64,000 nt of DNA from JAHRVQ01 sp051278195 (GCA_051278195.1 JBNMQM010000001.1:124001-188000), one strand, 5' to 3'. Shown: positions 27,451-36,697, numbered from the stretch's first letter. Made by a program: numbers and translations. The notes: generated from the letters alone by a model not told the origin.

Positions 27451-28329
27451 CTAAAGAAGTATTAACTGATCTCCGACACTAATGCTGCCGGGGGTTATGA
27501 TGTTGCAATAGACGCCGAGATTGCCAGCATTGTGTTGCACCAGTTCGCGCATGACGGTGGGGTCTTTCGGTAGATCGCGAAATCCATGAGTGGTCATGAC
27601 GCAGCGTGGACAGACCATTTCGAAGCGAAGCGTTGCGCTGCCTAGAGTTGCTTCACGACCGACCCATTTATCTTCGGGGAAGCCATCTTCGGGGAAGCCA
27701 TCTTCGGGGAAGCTGCCAGACAGATCTATGACAAGATTTGGTCGAAAGCGTCGAAGATCGTAGTTCGAACCTTTTGAATGTGCTTGCATCGTTTCAAGGC
27801 TGCCAGTGGTCATCAGTAGCAGCGGGAAGGCATCAAAGTAGGTTCCGGGTGGTGACTCAAATTCGAAAATTTCTTTTGGAAACCCACTCAAATCTGGCAA
27901 TGGCTCTTCTGCGGTTCGAGCAAAAGTTTGCCTCAGGCTAGCTTCTATATCTGTACCGGGTGTCATCGGCTCTCGGCGATAGTGCTCTAGTTGAGCCTCG
28001 GGCAGCAATGGCCATAAAGATACCGGCGCGCCGATGGCTGAGCTGAGTTTCTGGTTAATATCGTTATCGCCGGAACTCACGATCTGATCGTCAGGCAAGG
28101 TGATAGTTAACGGGGGGGAGTGGTTTGTATCATTGGGCTCAGAGGTAAAACTCGCTTTCATCGCCATCAATTCAGGGAATCGCTTGCCGCCCTTGATGCT
28201 GTTTCTGGTTTCGTCTTTTACCGCCCAGGCACGGTCTCCTGGAATGCCCCATCTGCCTAGCGTGGTTCTGTTGAGAAGGCTCCCGCCCATGCTTTTTACT
28301 GGATATCGATGTATTTCTTTTAGTTGCAT
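27451..28329 (-). CDS. MOSC domain protein (YcbX-like)
   Basis: 292 residues. An N-terminal MOSC beta-barrel (EIHRYPVKSMGGSLLNRTTLG, GDRAWAVKDE) is followed by the MOSC domain with the conserved Cys in CPRCVMTTHGF. MOSC proteins bind a molybdenum cofactor and handle sulfur or reduce N-hydroxylated compounds. Unlike E. coli YcbX there is no C-terminal ferredoxin domain. A PEDGF repeat at about residues 207-220 comes from a perfect 15-base tandem duplication, so that loop is probably surface-exposed and tolerant. It ends ten bases from the converging TRAP permease. Confidence 0.88.
   Translation of the reverse strand: MQLKEIHRYPVKSMGGSLLNRTTLGRWGIPGDRAWAVKDETRNSIKGGKRFPELMAMKASFTSEPNDTNHSPPLTITLPDDQIVSSGDNDINQKLSSAIGAPVSLWPLLPEAQLEHYRREPMTPGTDIEASLRQTFARTAEEPLPDLSGFPKEIFEFESPPGTYFDAFPLLLMTTGSLETMQAHSKGSNYDLRRFRPNLVIDLSGSFPEDGFPEDGFPEDKWVGREATLGSATLRFEMVCPRCVMTTHGFRDLPKDPTVMRELVQHNAGNLGVYCNIITPGSISVGDQLILL
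27671..27713 (-). repeat. 15-base tandem repeat (about 2.9 copies) in the MOSC gene
   Basis: On the plus strand TCTTCGGGGAAGCCA is repeated twice perfectly, with a third near-complete copy. It encodes consecutive PEDGF units. It keeps the reading frame. Confidence 0.95.
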
Positions 28330-28376
28330 TGTGATATTCCTAAACTTATATAGGGCTAAACCGTCGTGGTTCGCTT

Positions 28377-29573
28377 TTAGTTGCCAAGTCTCGTCATCGC
28401 AGCAATCGCGCCACGAATTTCAGCCAGGCCTTTGAGTCGCCCGATGGCCGTGTAGCCAGGATTAACCCGCCCCTTTGATAAATCGTCAAGCATCTGGTGG
28501 CCATGATCCGGTCGAATCGGAATTTGTTGCCAGTGCGAAGGCGGCCGATGTGCTTCCTCTCGCAGTAAGTTCTGGATGATGCCGAGCATATCAACGTCGC
28601 TATCTAAATGGTCAGCCTCGTGAAACGAGAGCGGGTTGTCCTCTCTTTTGGTGCCCCGTAAATGGGAGAAATAAATCCGGTCAGCGAACTCTTCGGCCAT
28701 TGCGGCAACATCATTGTCTGCCCGCACGCCAAATGTACCAGCACATAGTGTTAGACCATTGGCCGGGTGGTCTACGGCAGAAAAAAGTTTTCGGACATCT
28801 TCCGCCGTACACAGCACTCTAGGCATACCTAACATTGGGCGCGGGGGGTCGTCAGGATGGATCGCCAGTCGCACGCCAGCTTCTTCCGCTGCCGGTATGA
28901 TTTGTTGCAAGAATTGAATTAAATTGTGTCGGAGTTCGTCATCGCCGATCGTCTGATAGCGCACCAGCGAGGCTTTGAAAGATTCTACTGAGTGGACACC
29001 TGTCGTGCCACCAGGTAGGCCCGCGAGTATGGTTGCGGTTAGTTGTGCTTTATCGGGTTCTGTCATTATTCGAAACAGCGACTCGGCCCGCGTCAGTTCT
29101 GGACCACTATAATCGGCCTGGGCGTTGTCTCTTTCGAGAATAAACAGATCGAATGCCGCGAACTTGTCAGCGTCAAAAGCCAGAGCGCGCGCGCCGCTCG
29201 GCAATACCATATTGAGATCCGTGCGGGTCCAGTCGATCAGAGGCATAAAGTTGTAGCATACGGTTCGGATCCCGGCACGGCCAAGCGCCCGCAACGTTTC
29301 GGCGTAGTTGTTGATATAGGCTTGATGACCGGCTGCTGCAACCTTGATGTCGTCATGTACATTGACGCTTTCGACGACCCGCCAGTATAAAGGCGACTTA
29401 CTATTGTTCTCCCCTTCGATTTCCTGTTTGCGTTGACGTATGTCTTTATCGGACCAGACTTCACCCGTTGGGATATGGTGTAGTGAAGTGACAATTCCGT
29501 CAGCGCCCGCCTGCCTAATATGGTCAAGGGGAACGGGGTCGTCAGGACCAAACCAGCGCCAAGTTTGCAACAT
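28377..29573 (-). CDS. uxuA: Mannonate dehydratase
   Basis: 398 residues, the normal length. The N-terminus LQTWRWFGPDDPVPLDHIRQAGADGIVTSLHHIP, read here as WRWFGPDDPV and GIVTSLHHIP, is a UxuA hallmark. Metal-site stretches include RLAIHPDDPP, TLCAGTFGVRADND, YFSHLRGT and RPDHGHQMLDD. The enzyme dehydrates D-mannonate to 2-keto-3-deoxygluconate. AAAGGAG lies eight bases before the ATG. It is divergent from uxaC-uxuB-kdgK across 85 bases, so all four are probably controlled together. Confidence 0.95.
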   Translation of the reverse strand: MLQTWRWFGPDDPVPLDHIRQAGADGIVTSLHHIPTGEVWSDKDIRQRKQEIEGENNSKSPLYWRVVESVNVHDDIKVAAAGHQAYINNYAETLRALGRAGIRTVCYNFMPLIDWTRTDLNMVLPSGARALAFDADKFAAFDLFILERDNAQADYSGPELTRAESLFRIMTEPDKAQLTATILAGLPGGTTGVHSVESFKASLVRYQTIGDDELRHNLIQFLQQIIPAAEEAGVRLAIHPDDPPRPMLGMPRVLCTAEDVRKLFSAVDHPANGLTLCAGTFGVRADNDVAAMAEEFADRIYFSHLRGTKREDNPLSFHEADHLDSDVDMLGIIQNLLREEAHRPPSHWQQIPIRPDHGHQMLDDLSKGRVNPGYTAIGRLKGLAEIRGAIAAMTRLGN

Positions 29574-29617
29574 GAAGTTAGCTCCTTTTCGTGTGATGCA
29601 TCATAGAATATTTCAAT

Positions 29618-29629
29618 TGGGATTACCCA
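29618..29629. promoter_or_regulatory. Candidate operator between uxuA and uxaC
   Basis: TGGG-ATTA-CCCA is an inverted repeat placed in the 85-base divergent gap between uxuA and uxaC, where a uronate-responsive repressor (GntR-type UxuR/ExuR in enterobacteria) would act. The half-site resembles the TGG/CCA core of such operators. No regulator gene is in the neighbourhood, so this is weak inference. Confidence 0.3.
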
Positions 29630-29658
29630 CCGTCCTTCGAGACACGTAGAATAATGCC

Positions 29659-31080
29659 ATGAAACCTCTGATCCTCCATCCAGATCGATTGTTTAACAGC
29701 CATCAAGACCAGCGCAACATTGCGAGGCGTCTTTATGAGGAAGTAGCCACGCTACCCATCATTAGTCCTCATGGTCACACCGATCCCCGCTGGTTTGCTG
29801 ATAATCAACCGTTCTCAGATCCAGCCAATTTGCTCTTCACACCCGACCACTATCTGCTCCGCATGCTGTTCAGCCAAGGGGTGAAACTAGAAGATCTTGG
29901 TGTACCACGTCGGGACGGCCAACCAGTCGAGCAGGATCCGCGAAAAATATGGCAGCGGTTTGCAGATCACTATCACCTGTTTTTGGGCACTCCTTCACGG
30001 CTTTGGCTCGATCACGCCTTACATGATGTGTTTGGTATTGAGGTGCAGCTTGATCATGATTCAGCCTCCTCGATTTACGACATCATCGATACAAAGCTGG
30101 CTGATCCAGCTTATTTGCCGCGTGCACTGTTTGATCAATTTCAAATTGAGTTTTTGGCGACTACAGAGTCTGCTCTAGATGATCTCGCCAGCCACGACAA
30201 AATTATTGCGTCTGACTGGTCGGGTCAGGTTGTCACGACCTACCGTCCAGATGCGGTCGTTGATCCGGAATACGAAGGTTTTTCTGAAAATTTGCAGGAA
30301 TTGGCGAACTTCACCGGTGAAGATACTGGTAGTTGGCAGGGTTATCTTGCTGCGCATCGTAATAGGCGGGCTTATTTTAAGCTGCGTGGTGCGACGGCGA
30401 CAGACCATGGGCATCCGTCAGCGACCACCGCCGACCTGAATGCTAAGACCTGCCAGAAACTACTCAATAGGGCGATCAGAAATGAAATGTCACCGGGGGA
30501 AGCAGATTTATTCAGGGGACAGGTCCTGACAGAAATGGCGGCGATGAGCCTAGATGATGGTTTGGTGATGCAGCTTCATGCTGGCGTCGTGCGCAATCAC
30601 AATCGGTTTTTGATGGACCAGTTTGGCCGGGATAAGGGCGCCGATCTGCCAGCTTCAGTAGAGTTTACTGCGGGCTTGCAGCCCCTCTTGAATCGGTTCG
30701 GCAATGAGCGCGGTCTGACGATGATCATGTTTACGCTGGACGAAACTGCCTACAGCCGGGACCTTGCGCCGCTCGCGGGTCATTATCCGGCACTCAAGTT
30801 AGGGCCGCCCTGGTGGTTCTTTGATAGTGTGGAAGGCATGCTGCGTCACAAGCGAGCGGTGCTGGAAACTGCTGGATTTTTTAATACTTGTGGTTTTAAT
30901 GATGACACTCGTGCGTTTTTATCGATTCCCGCTCGCCACGACGTCGCCAGGCGAATTGATTGCCGGCATCTTGCTGAACTCGTCGCAGAACATCGACTAG
31001 ATGAAGATCAAGCTCACCAGCTTGCGGTGTCGTTGGCTGTAGATCTGGTGAAAAATGCTTACGGGCTCGCGGAGGGCTAG
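29659..31080 (+). CDS. uxaC: Glucuronate (uronate) isomerase
   Basis: 473 residues, the usual UxaC length. Signatures are SPHGHTDPRWFADN near residue 38, LRMLFSQGV, MQLHAGVVRNHN and SIPARHDVARRIDCRHLAELV at the C-terminus. It converts D-glucuronate to D-fructuronate, or D-galacturonate to D-tagaturonate. The stop codon overlaps the GTG start of uxuB by one base, so the two are translationally coupled. Confidence 0.96.
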   Translation: MKPLILHPDRLFNSHQDQRNIARRLYEEVATLPIISPHGHTDPRWFADNQPFSDPANLLFTPDHYLLRMLFSQGVKLEDLGVPRRDGQPVEQDPRKIWQRFADHYHLFLGTPSRLWLDHALHDVFGIEVQLDHDSASSIYDIIDTKLADPAYLPRALFDQFQIEFLATTESALDDLASHDKIIASDWSGQVVTTYRPDAVVDPEYEGFSENLQELANFTGEDTGSWQGYLAAHRNRRAYFKLRGATATDHGHPSATTADLNAKTCQKLLNRAIRNEMSPGEADLFRGQVLTEMAAMSLDDGLVMQLHAGVVRNHNRFLMDQFGRDKGADLPASVEFTAGLQPLLNRFGNERGLTMIMFTLDETAYSRDLAPLAGHYPALKLGPPWWFFDSVEGMLRHKRAVLETAGFFNTCGFNDDTRAFLSIPARHDVARRIDCRHLAELVAEHRLDEDQAHQLAVSLAVDLVKNAYGLAEG

Positions 31081-32549
31081 TGGAGCAACTGTGCCAGCAA
31101 AATCTGTCCAAACTAGGTTCGTCTGTTGCGCTACCAGGCTATCTTTCGGCGCCGCCCAAAGCAGGCATTGTGCACCTCGGGCTCGGACAATTCGCAAAGG
31201 CTCATCTGGCCTGCTACATGGATTCTGTCATGGATGAGGGAGGTGGCGATTGGCGTATTGTGGGTGCAAGCCTGCAATCATCTACTGCCCTGGAGCGGCT
31301 GCAGCCACAAGATAACTTGTTCACCGTGACCAGCCAATCTGCTGACGTGACAGCCGTTCGTGTCATTGGCTCTGTTGCCGAAGTGATTGCCGTTTCGTCT
31401 GGCGGACGTGAACGCCTGTTGGATAGATTGACTGATCCGAGTATTCATATCGTTTCTCTGACAGTGACGGAGAAAGGTTATTACTTGAATGCTCTAGGAG
31501 AGTTGGACTTTTCACATCCAGCCATTCGTGCCGATCTTATCGCGCCAGATCGACCGAACACTGCGATCGGCTGGGTTGTGCTGGCAGCTAAGTACCGGCA
31601 GGCGATAGGCGCACCGCCTTTTACGGCGTTGTCGTTGGATAACCTAATTGGTAATGGTCGGGTACTTCGTCGAGTGGTGCTGGCGTTTGCGAGTCGAATA
31701 GATTCGACACTTGCCGAATACATTGAATCTCACGTCGCTTTTCCATCATCCATGGTTGATCGTATCGTACCGGCTCTGGATGCCGATGCTTTGGCCGCCA
31801 CAAGGCAAAGTATCGGGATGATTGATGATGCTTGCGTGTTGACTGAGGCCTTCAGTCAATGGGTCGTCGAAGATCGGTTTGTGACGAGTCGGCCCGCCTG
31901 GGAAAAAGCAGGCGTGATCTTTTGTGAGGATGTTGCAGCATTCGAAACTATGAAGTTAAGGCTGCTCAATGGTGCTCACTCTGCCCTTGCCTATATTGGT
32001 ATTTTGCTCGGTCACCGGACCGTGGCTGACTGCATGGATGATCCTGCTCTGCGGTCCTTTATTGAGTCCTTGATGAGAATCGAAATTCAACCAGAAGTCG
32101 TGCCGCCCGTGGGGTTTGATCTAGACCCCTATATAGGTCAGCTTCTCGAGCGGTTTAGTAACCCGCATCTTCGCCACCTTTGTTCACAAATTGCGATGGA
32201 TGGGTCGCAAAAAATCCCCCAGCGCCTATTGCCGCTATTGGAAGAAAGGCTGCTGAAAGGGAGCGGCATTCATCGGTTGGTTTTTACGTTAGCAGCTTGG
32301 ATGATTTTTATTGAGCAGCAAGAGCCACTATTAGACCCACTTGGGTCAAAGCTGAAGGCGCTTGCCGCGAACAACAATGATGCCGGGCTGGTATCGGCGT
32401 TGTTGACGTCTTCTGGTGTTTTCTCGAAGGCGTTGCGAAATTCAATGCGCTTACGACTGGCATTAGCGACGGCAGTCGTTGATATCAGGCAGTTAGGTGT
32501 CGCGATGGCGCTGACGAAGTGTGTTAATTCTGAGGGCAAATCTACCTAG
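31080..32549 (+). CDS. uxuB: Mannitol dehydrogenase family protein, probably fructuronate reductase
   Basis: 489 residues, GTG start, overlapping the uxaC stop by one base and with GGAGG close upstream. The Rossmann part shows GIVHLGLGQFAKAHLACYMD and RLLNGAHSALAYIG, and the SLTVTEKGYY motif is typical of polyol/long-chain mannitol dehydrogenases such as UxuB. Flanking uxaC and uxuA point to fructuronate reduction to mannonate with NADH. Mannitol dehydrogenase is the alternative by sequence alone. Confidence 0.93.
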   Translation: MEQLCQQNLSKLGSSVALPGYLSAPPKAGIVHLGLGQFAKAHLACYMDSVMDEGGGDWRIVGASLQSSTALERLQPQDNLFTVTSQSADVTAVRVIGSVAEVIAVSSGGRERLLDRLTDPSIHIVSLTVTEKGYYLNALGELDFSHPAIRADLIAPDRPNTAIGWVVLAAKYRQAIGAPPFTALSLDNLIGNGRVLRRVVLAFASRIDSTLAEYIESHVAFPSSMVDRIVPALDADALAATRQSIGMIDDACVLTEAFSQWVVEDRFVTSRPAWEKAGVIFCEDVAAFETMKLRLLNGAHSALAYIGILLGHRTVADCMDDPALRSFIESLMRIEIQPEVVPPVGFDLDPYIGQLLERFSNPHLRHLCSQIAMDGSQKIPQRLLPLLEERLLKGSGIHRLVFTLAAWMIFIEQQEPLLDPLGSKLKALAANNNDAGLVSALLTSSGVFSKALRNSMRLRLALATAVVDIRQLGVAMALTKCVNSEGKST

Positions 32550-33457
32550 TGCGTATCGTATGTTTTGGAGAATGTATGGTTGAGTTGTCACCCCAGGGGT
32601 CTGGGCTATATCGGCGCAACTTTGCTGGCGACACTTACAACACGGCTGTTTATCTGGCGCGCCATCGCCCCTCGGATCAGATCGACTACGTCACGGCGGT
32701 AGGCTGCGATAAGATCTCGGTTGAAATGTTGGAAGAGATGGCACGGCAAGGGCTCACCACTTCTGAGATCGTTCGTCACCCCAATAAAACTGTTGGTCTT
32801 TACCTGATTCAAACAACAGCGGAAGGAGAGCGTAGTTTTTCTTATTGGCGTGATGATTCTGCCGCAAAGATGCTGTTTGATATTAAGAGTCCTGAAGAAC
32901 TGCTTGGTCCGCTGCAAGCCGATTTGATCTATTTTTCAGGGATTAGTCTTGCGATTCTTTTGCCCGATGCCAGGCAAAAGCTGTTGGACTTTATTGCGAG
33001 CACGCCACGACCCGTTGCCTTTGACCCTAACTATCGACCGCAACTTTGGTCTAGCCTTGAGGAGGCGAAGGCTGCGATCTCTAGTGCCGCCGCTAGTGCC
33101 AGTTATCTGCTAACAACCCTGGACGATGACCGCGCGCTCTGGTCCTTAACCACTATGGATGAGGCGACCGATCGCTGGCGATTGATCTCGGATGCTGAGT
33201 TGGTCATCAAGAATGGACCCGGACCGGTTCGACTTTCCCATTGGACGTCTGATCGAGAAGGCGGTAAAAGCGGTTTGCAAGACCTGCAGCCCCCTTTGAT
33301 TGAGAAGCCGTTGGATACCACCGGCGCAGGTGATGCATTTAATGCAGTTTACCTTTCTGCCAGATTAGACGGGCAGCCACCTCGCGCCGCTGCCGTTGCT
33401 GCTGTGCAGTTCTGTTGCCAAGTAGTGCAGGCCAGAGGAGCAATTGTCGAAATTTGA
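32549..33457 (+). CDS. kdgK: 2-keto-3-deoxygluconate kinase (PfkB family)
   Basis: 302 residues, GTG start overlapping the uxuB stop by one base. It begins RIVCFGECMVELS and has the two PfkB motifs: GDTYNTAVYLARH early and DTTGAGDAFNAVYL near the C-terminus, with the catalytic Asp. It phosphorylates KDG to KDPG, completing uronate entry to the Entner-Doudoroff pathway. No KDPG aldolase is next to it. The nearest aldolase in the window is the DgoA-like gene at 60898. Confidence 0.93.
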   Translation: MRIVCFGECMVELSPQGSGLYRRNFAGDTYNTAVYLARHRPSDQIDYVTAVGCDKISVEMLEEMARQGLTTSEIVRHPNKTVGLYLIQTTAEGERSFSYWRDDSAAKMLFDIKSPEELLGPLQADLIYFSGISLAILLPDARQKLLDFIASTPRPVAFDPNYRPQLWSSLEEAKAAISSAAASASYLLTTLDDDRALWSLTTMDEATDRWRLISDAELVIKNGPGPVRLSHWTSDREGGKSGLQDLQPPLIEKPLDTTGAGDAFNAVYLSARLDGQPPRAAAVAAVQFCCQVVQARGAIVEI

Positions 33458-33525
33458 GCGTTGTTTTTCGTGGCAACTTGGCGGAAAGTAGGTCGCAATC
33501 TAGAAGACAAAAGGGCGGCAAGGCG

Positions 33526-34641
33526 ATGGCTTTTGACTATGGTAGCTCAGTTCGAACGGACATTGGCGATGCACACAAAATCTATTGGCAGACGCTAACC
33601 AAGCCAGGCAATTGGTTTACTTCTGCACAGCGAATTGCGATTGCGGCAGCGAGCCGCGAGGCGATCGATTGTGTATTTTGTGCCGCTAGAAAGACCGCGT
33701 TGTCGCCTTACACAATGAAGGGTGAACACGATTCTCAGGTGGACTTGCCACCACTGGTCTTGGATGCCGTTCATCGCATCATCACGGATCAAACCCGCAT
33801 TACTAAGCACTATATTGACAGCAATGAGCAAGATGGACTTTCAAAGCCAGCATACGTCGAACTGGTCGGTGTTGTCGTTGCTATGTTCAGTATTGATGAA
33901 TTTCATCGGGCCATGGGCTTACCGTTAGAAGTATTGCCTGAATCCGGGGCGGGAGAGCCAGACCATTATCAACCTAAGCAAGCGGTAATAGGCACGGGAT
34001 TCGTACCCATGATTTCGCCTGAAGGCACAACCGGACAGGAAGCTGATCTATGGCGGCGAGGCAGAACGGCTAATGTTGTGCGGGCCTTGTCGCTGGTACC
34101 GAATGCTGTGCGAGATTGGGTCGCGCTCAGTAATGCTCAGTATCTTTCCTTTGAAGGGATGTCGAATTTCACGCAGCCAGAAGGACGAAGTATTAACCGC
34201 ATGCAGATTGAGTTGGTTGCCGGCAGGGTGTCTGCCATCAACGAATGTTTCTACTGAACTAACGCGCATGCATCGATGCTCCGTGTGAGCGCGACGACAA
34301 CCAATACTGAGATAAATCTACAAGGCATTGCCGGTGATCAAGCCGCTGCTGCAGAAGGGATTGAATTTGGCGCCGAGCTCATAGGGTTTGCGGAGGCGTT
34401 AGCACTTCGCGATGAAACGGCATTACGAGAAGCCCGCACCGTATTACGGGCGGCCGCTGGGGAAGCCGTGTTGGTTGATGCGGCTGGTGTGGCTGGGAAC
34501 TTCCAAAGAATGGTTCGAATTGCAGACTCTGTCGGTATTCCGGTCGATGATATGCAGGGAGAGCTGGGCCAAGGCGTGCGCCAGGAGCTAGCGCTTGAGC
34601 AATTCCGTAGTGCAGAAAATTCACTCAACCCGGTCTCTTAG
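33526..34641 (+). CDS. AhpD/CMD-like alkylhydroperoxidase-related selenoprotein (UGA at 34255-34257 read as Sec)
   Basis: Two in-frame open pieces, 33526-34254 and 34258-34641, are separated only by a single TGA. Read through, they give a 371-residue protein with ECFY-U-TNAH (Glu240, Cys241, Sec244, His248), the AhpD active-site layout ExCxxCxxxH with the second Cys replaced. A related motif, DCVFCAARK, lies near the N-terminus (Cys49/Cys52). A stem-loop fitting a bacterial SECIS starts 16 bases after the UGA. The C-terminal part (VAGNFQRMVRIADSVGIP) is conserved in style and has no ribosome site of its own. The ATG at 33526 follows AAGGCG. A plain nonsense mutation is the alternative, but the exact position makes that unlikely. 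It follows kdgK by 68 bases. Confidence 0.85.
34274..34293 (+). promoter_or_regulatory. Candidate bacterial SECIS stem-loop
   Basis: CG-A-TGCTC / CGTGT / GAGCGCG folds as a seven-pair stem with one bulged A (34276) and a five-base loop (34282-34286). The second loop base is G. The loop begins 24 bases after the UGA at 34255-34257. This agrees with the published bSECIS consensus as I recall it (short stem, G in the first two loop bases, loop about 16-37 bases from UGA). It lies inside the coding sequence, as bacterial SECIS elements do. Confidence 0.7.
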
Positions 34642-34689
34642 TCCGGTATAGGCCGCACAATCCAATTTACCTAACGTATACTCAGGGCT

Positions 34690-35403
34690 ATGAATGAATT
34701 GTCTGTCATAGCGCTGATCCGTCACGGGGACTACCATCAGCCGTCCGGCGTACCGAGCGCTCTATTGCCTTATCGGCTCACAGACTTGGGGTTCCAACAA
34801 GCCCGGGATGCTGTTACCAGCTGTGTGGTTTATGCCGAGCAGCACGGACTGACGATAGACCCGGTTCTGGACAGCTCAATGCAACTGCGCGCCTGGCAAA
34901 CTGCATCGCTAATGGCTGAATCACTTTCTGGAGAGTTATCGCAAATTGCTGGTTCGTTTGGTGTCCAGGAATTTTCGAACCTGTCAGAACGAAGTGTCGG
35001 AGCAGTGGCAAATTTGACGGTTTCGGCGATTGAGACTTTGCTCGCCGATGATCCGCGTTATTCAACGCCTCAGCCAGGTTGGAAATCCAATAGCCAATAC
35101 TGTCTACCCTTTCAAGGTGCAGAATCTTTGCTTGTGGCGGGCAAAAGGGTTGCTGATCATGTTCAGTGGCGAGCAGAGCAGCTTGATGAGCCGCGTTTGA
35201 AAATACTGGTTGGTCACGGCGCAGCAATTCGTCATGCCTGTGTGCACCTCGGTCTGCTCGATCTTGATAGCGTCTCGACCATATCCATGCATCATGCGCG
35301 ACCGGTCTTCATCTCGAAGGAAATTACCGGTTGGCGTATGGCGGGGGGCACATGGAAGCAACGCACTGCCAGCAGTGAAGGAGATGAGATTCGTGAAGGC
35401 TAG
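34690..35403 (+). CDS. Histidine phosphatase family protein, first gene of a GAK-like cluster
   Basis: 237 residues. The phosphohistidine motif LIRHGDY places the catalytic His at residue 12. LTDLGFQQARDA and a distal VGHGAAIRH complete the phosphoglycerate-mutase/SixA-type active site. The substrate may be a phosphoprotein or a small phosphoester. The next gene starts inside its last eleven bases, so the pair is coupled. It is the likely first gene of the seven-gene block that handles phosphoryl groups (34690-42386). Confidence 0.88.
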   Translation: MNELSVIALIRHGDYHQPSGVPSALLPYRLTDLGFQQARDAVTSCVVYAEQHGLTIDPVLDSSMQLRAWQTASLMAESLSGELSQIAGSFGVQEFSNLSERSVGAVANLTVSAIETLLADDPRYSTPQPGWKSNSQYCLPFQGAESLLVAGKRVADHVQWRAEQLDEPRLKILVGHGAAIRHACVHLGLLDLDSVSTISMHHARPVFISKEITGWRMAGGTWKQRTASSEGDEIREG

Positions 35404-36697
35404 TCAGCAGCCACATCCTTTTCTGCCTCTGGTAGAAGAGCCGTGGCCAAGAAACCATCGTTTCTTTATTGGTCCTGATAATGATCAGGACGATATTCGA
35501 CGCGAACAAGTTCAAGCCTACACTGGCGGCAAGATGTGGACCTGGAGCGGTCGAACTGTTTATTTCTTCTGTGACATTCACGCCGATGCGGATGCCTTTC
35601 TCTTCTCCTTGGAGGCCTCTGGAGGGATCATTAAGACGGGGCCGGCGGATACAGATTTTCATCTATCGGAAACCGGCAAGGTTGCCCGCTTCATTATCGG
35701 TGGCGACTGCTTTGATAAAGGTCCGCACAACCTGCGCCTGCTCGAGGCGGTTCACCAGCTTTACCTCACCGGTGCTGATATCGAACTGTTGGCCGGCAAC
35801 CACGATATTCGCACTTACTTGGGGATCTATTACGCAGAGAGTAAGGATCCGTTGCTAGACCATTTATTTGTGCGCATGGGCAAAAAAACGGTGCCACTAC
35901 TGAAAGAAATCTTTGATCAATATATTCAAGGGAATCACAAACAACAGCTTTTGCTCGAAGATCCTTCTATTCGTGAACTGCTTTTCCCCAGTGAGTCCTG
36001 GTATGAAAAATTTCCTGAGGCCGCAAGCAAGTGGATACCCGAGGCGAAGTTAGAGAAAGAGCAGCGTAGAATTCGCGAGAAGTCAGCTGAGTTTGAAGAG
36101 CGAGTCGCGGAATGTGGACTCGACTTGATGAAAGTTTACGCGGCAGTACTAAAATTTCGTGAACTGTTTTTTGAACCCGGCGGACGCTACCACTGGTTTT
36201 TCAGTAAAATGAAACTGGCCCATCGCGAAGGCTCATATCTATTTGTGCACGCCGGTATGGATGATGCGGTTTCGGAGATGATCTACGAGCACGGCACTGA
36301 GTATGTTAACGAGCAGTTTTTTGATGTGATTCATGCTGATCCCTTCGCGCTTTACCATGGTGTTCTGGGTAATGTGTTTCGCACAAAGTATCGAGATTTC
36401 GACTTTAAGTTTAGTGCTGCGGGCGTTGCCAACCTCCACCGAGCCGGTATCTATGCCATTGTCCATGGCCATCGAAACATCCTTCAGGGACAACGACTCG
36501 TTATCAGGGAGGGCATGCTGAATTTCGAATGCGACGCATCGGTTGATGCCAATACCCGGCAAGTTGAGGGGTTGTGTGGACCTGGGGCTGCGACTGTGGT
36601 TTTTACCTCCGATGGCAAGGTTAGGGGTATTAGTACTGACTATCCTTATATTAAGATTTTCCATCCGGGTTACATTACTGTTGCGCCCCTTCCGTGA
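35393..36697 (+). CDS. Calcineurin-like metallophosphoesterase of the GAK-like cluster
   Basis: 434 residues from GTG 35393, which has AAGGAG nine bases upstream; ATG 35384 would abut the ribosome site. Metal-binding motifs appear in order: CDIHADAD (Asp61, His63), IGGDCFDKG, AGNHDIRTY, VHAGMDD and VHGHRN. That is the two-metal phosphoesterase set with a variant DKG in place of DRG. A charged helical insert (about residues 195-260) separates the third and fourth motifs. It overlaps the phosphatase gene by eleven bases. Substrate unknown; it is large compared with PPP-type Ser/Thr phosphatases. Confidence 0.87.
   Translation: MKASQQPHPFLPLVEEPWPRNHRFFIGPDNDQDDIRREQVQAYTGGKMWTWSGRTVYFFCDIHADADAFLFSLEASGGIIKTGPADTDFHLSETGKVARFIIGGDCFDKGPHNLRLLEAVHQLYLTGADIELLAGNHDIRTYLGIYYAESKDPLLDHLFVRMGKKTVPLLKEIFDQYIQGNHKQQLLLEDPSIRELLFPSESWYEKFPEAASKWIPEAKLEKEQRRIREKSAEFEERVAECGLDLMKVYAAVLKFRELFFEPGGRYHWFFSKMKLAHREGSYLFVHAGMDDAVSEMIYEHGTEYVNEQFFDVIHADPFALYHGVLGNVFRTKYRDFDFKFSAAGVANLHRAGIYAIVHGHRNILQGQRLVIREGMLNFECDASVDANTRQVEGLCGPGAATVVFTSDGKVRGISTDYPYIKIFHPGYITVAPLP

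Noticed and set aside
34276..34641. 121-residue ORF starting at ATG 34276 as a separate gene
   Set aside because: It is in the same frame as the upstream gene, separated only by the UGA and six codons. It lacks a ribosome site and its N-terminus completes the redox motif. I treat it as the C-terminal part of a selenoprotein.
35210..35392. Longer start for the metallophosphoesterase (from 35210)
   Set aside because: It would overlap the histidine phosphatase by almost 200 bases, has no ribosome site and adds low-complexity, basic residues unlike the family.
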